From Paraktedonobacter sp036384215 (GTDB lineage: Bacteria > Chloroflexota > Ktedonobacteria > Ktedonobacterales > Ktedonobacteraceae): a stretch of 6,253 bases of DNA. The DNA is taken from assembly GCA_036384215.1 (NCBI GenBank), contig DASVMX010000304.1, positions 1-6,253 of the forward strand, in the 5' to 3' direction. The notes beneath the pieces were generated by a model. It was not told the DNA's origin. It searched no databases and saw nothing but the letters and a program-made list of their open reading frames with translations. Below are positions 5,766-6,253 of the stretch, piece by piece. The position numbers and the translations under genes were made by a program. Each line of letters begins with the position of its first letter. Position 1 is the first letter of the stretch.

Positions 5766-5979
5766 TCAAAAGGTTTCTGCATGAGCGCCTCGATGATCTC
5801 CTGATGGTGTAGAAAAGGGAAGCCACGTGAGACATTCTGGGAAGCCACCCCTTGGGGAGACACAGCTCAGATCTTTTCCACCTTCTGAGAAGATCCTGAG
5901 CAGAAACATTTTGACGCAATGCGCCGCTCGCCACAGGTAGTGCGTTTTCCCATTGATCTTCAGATAGACTTCATCCAGG
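5766..5979 (-). pseudogene. Decayed fragment of an IS6-like transposase
   Basis: On the minus strand, 5922-5978 encodes LDEVYLKINGKTHYLWRAA, closely resembling the segment around the first catalytic Asp of IS6/IS26-type DDE transposases (D-E-V/T-Y-x-x-x-N-G-K...YLWRA). Directly after it the frame is lost: the expected continuation reappears weakly in another frame (RQNVSAQDLL, 5887-5916), indicating a frameshift. Further left, no frame gives convincing family sequence. The N-terminal helix-turn-helix part is absent because the fragment is cut at about 5979 by the end of a second element. It is non-functional. Confidence 0.6.
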
Positions 5980-6253
5980 GGTTCTGTCAGAACTGAGAAC
6001 ACAAGAGCAAACAAAGGACACATGATCCGCTCGTCCCGCATTTCTCTCTTCTAGGCCACCGGAACCAACGTCTTCAAAGCGTCCAATTGCTGCTGGAACG
6101 CCTCGCGTTTTTGGGCCAAGGAAACCTTTTGTTCCATGGTGATCCGAACCCGAAAGAACTGACGAACCTCATCAAACGCACGGCAGAAGCGGGCTGTTGA
6201 CGCAAAGCTCCCGAAGCCCCGCATTGGATAGTATCGTTGTTTGATACCGCTGT
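5980..6253 (-). mobile_element. Terminal part of a second IS6-like element, running off the right edge
   Basis: A transposase 3' end (6051-6253) is followed about 70 bp later by GGTTCTGTCAGAAC at 5980, exactly where the older IS6-like fragment stops being readable. IS6-family ends typically begin with GG followed by a CTGT-like core, and this sequence fits. The boundary is inferred from one end only; the other end and the target duplication lie outside the window. Confidence 0.5.
6051..6253 (-). CDS. IS6-like transposase, C-terminal part (partial)
   Basis: A frame open from the right window edge ends at TAG (6051-6053) and gives 66 residues. It reads IKQRYYPMRGFGSFASTARF, then CRAFDEVRQFFRVR. 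The pattern of basic residues plus PMRGF followed by a helix carrying the tail of the domain is typical of the C-terminus of IS6-type DDE transposases, just after the catalytic Glu. The last 25 residues (MEQKVSLAQKREAFQQQLDALK) look like a short coiled helix. The catalytic residues lie outside the window, so whether the gene is intact is unknown. The fragment at 5766-5979 is a separate, older copy on the same strand, because it holds an earlier part of the protein yet lies downstream. Confidence 0.65.
   Translation of the reverse strand, partial: SGIKQRYYPMRGFGSFASTARFCRAFDEVRQFFRVRITMEQKVSLAQKREAFQQQLDALKTLVPVA

Noticed and set aside
1..6253. CRISPR array, tRNA or rRNA gene
   Set aside because: No regularly spaced direct repeats and no tRNA- or rRNA-like segments were seen on either strand by eye.

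Overview
The window is dominated by a cargo-carrying transposon of about 4.66 kb (371-5031) that sits inside a tyrosine-recombinase gene. The element is bounded by a near-perfect 34-bp inverted repeat (32 of 34 positions identical). At its left end it carries one IS630-family transposase, split into two frames at an A7 run. It also carries a four-gene minus-strand block: a TetR-family repressor, an ABC-2 type exporter ATPase, its six-helix permease, and a multi-helix membrane protein with histidine spacing like that of cytochrome b. No second transposase and no internal copy of the inverted repeat was seen, so this reads as a single-transposase element with passenger genes, not as a plain IS beside an unrelated operon.

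Layout from left to right: 5' half of the recombinase (2-370, + strand, open at the window edge); left inverted repeat (371-404), overlapping the 3' end of the transposase; transposase (385-1445, minus); b-type-cytochrome-like membrane protein (1482-2228, minus); permease (2275-3084, minus); ATPase (3081-4061, minus); operator region; tetR (4219-4842, minus); second operator; right inverted repeat (4998-5031); 3' half of the recombinase (5032-5691, + strand). Beyond it lie a decayed IS6-like transposase fragment (about 5766-5979) and the 3' end of a second IS6-like element that runs off the right edge (about 5980-6253).

The genes suggest a locally regulated efflux cassette. TetR probably binds two sites sharing an identical 14-bp core, one in front of its own gene and one in front of the ATPase gene, so substrate or stress would derepress both. 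ATPase and permease overlap by 4 bp and the membrane protein follows after 46 bp. The transposase begins only 36 bp after the membrane-protein gene on the same strand, so read-through from the efflux promoter could reach it.

The host cannot be fixed from sequence alone. The moderately high GC content, stacked IS630 and IS6 elements and degenerate tyrosine recombinases are what I would expect in an IS-rich soil bacterium such as a Ktedonobacteria-type Chloroflexota, but this is a low-confidence inference.
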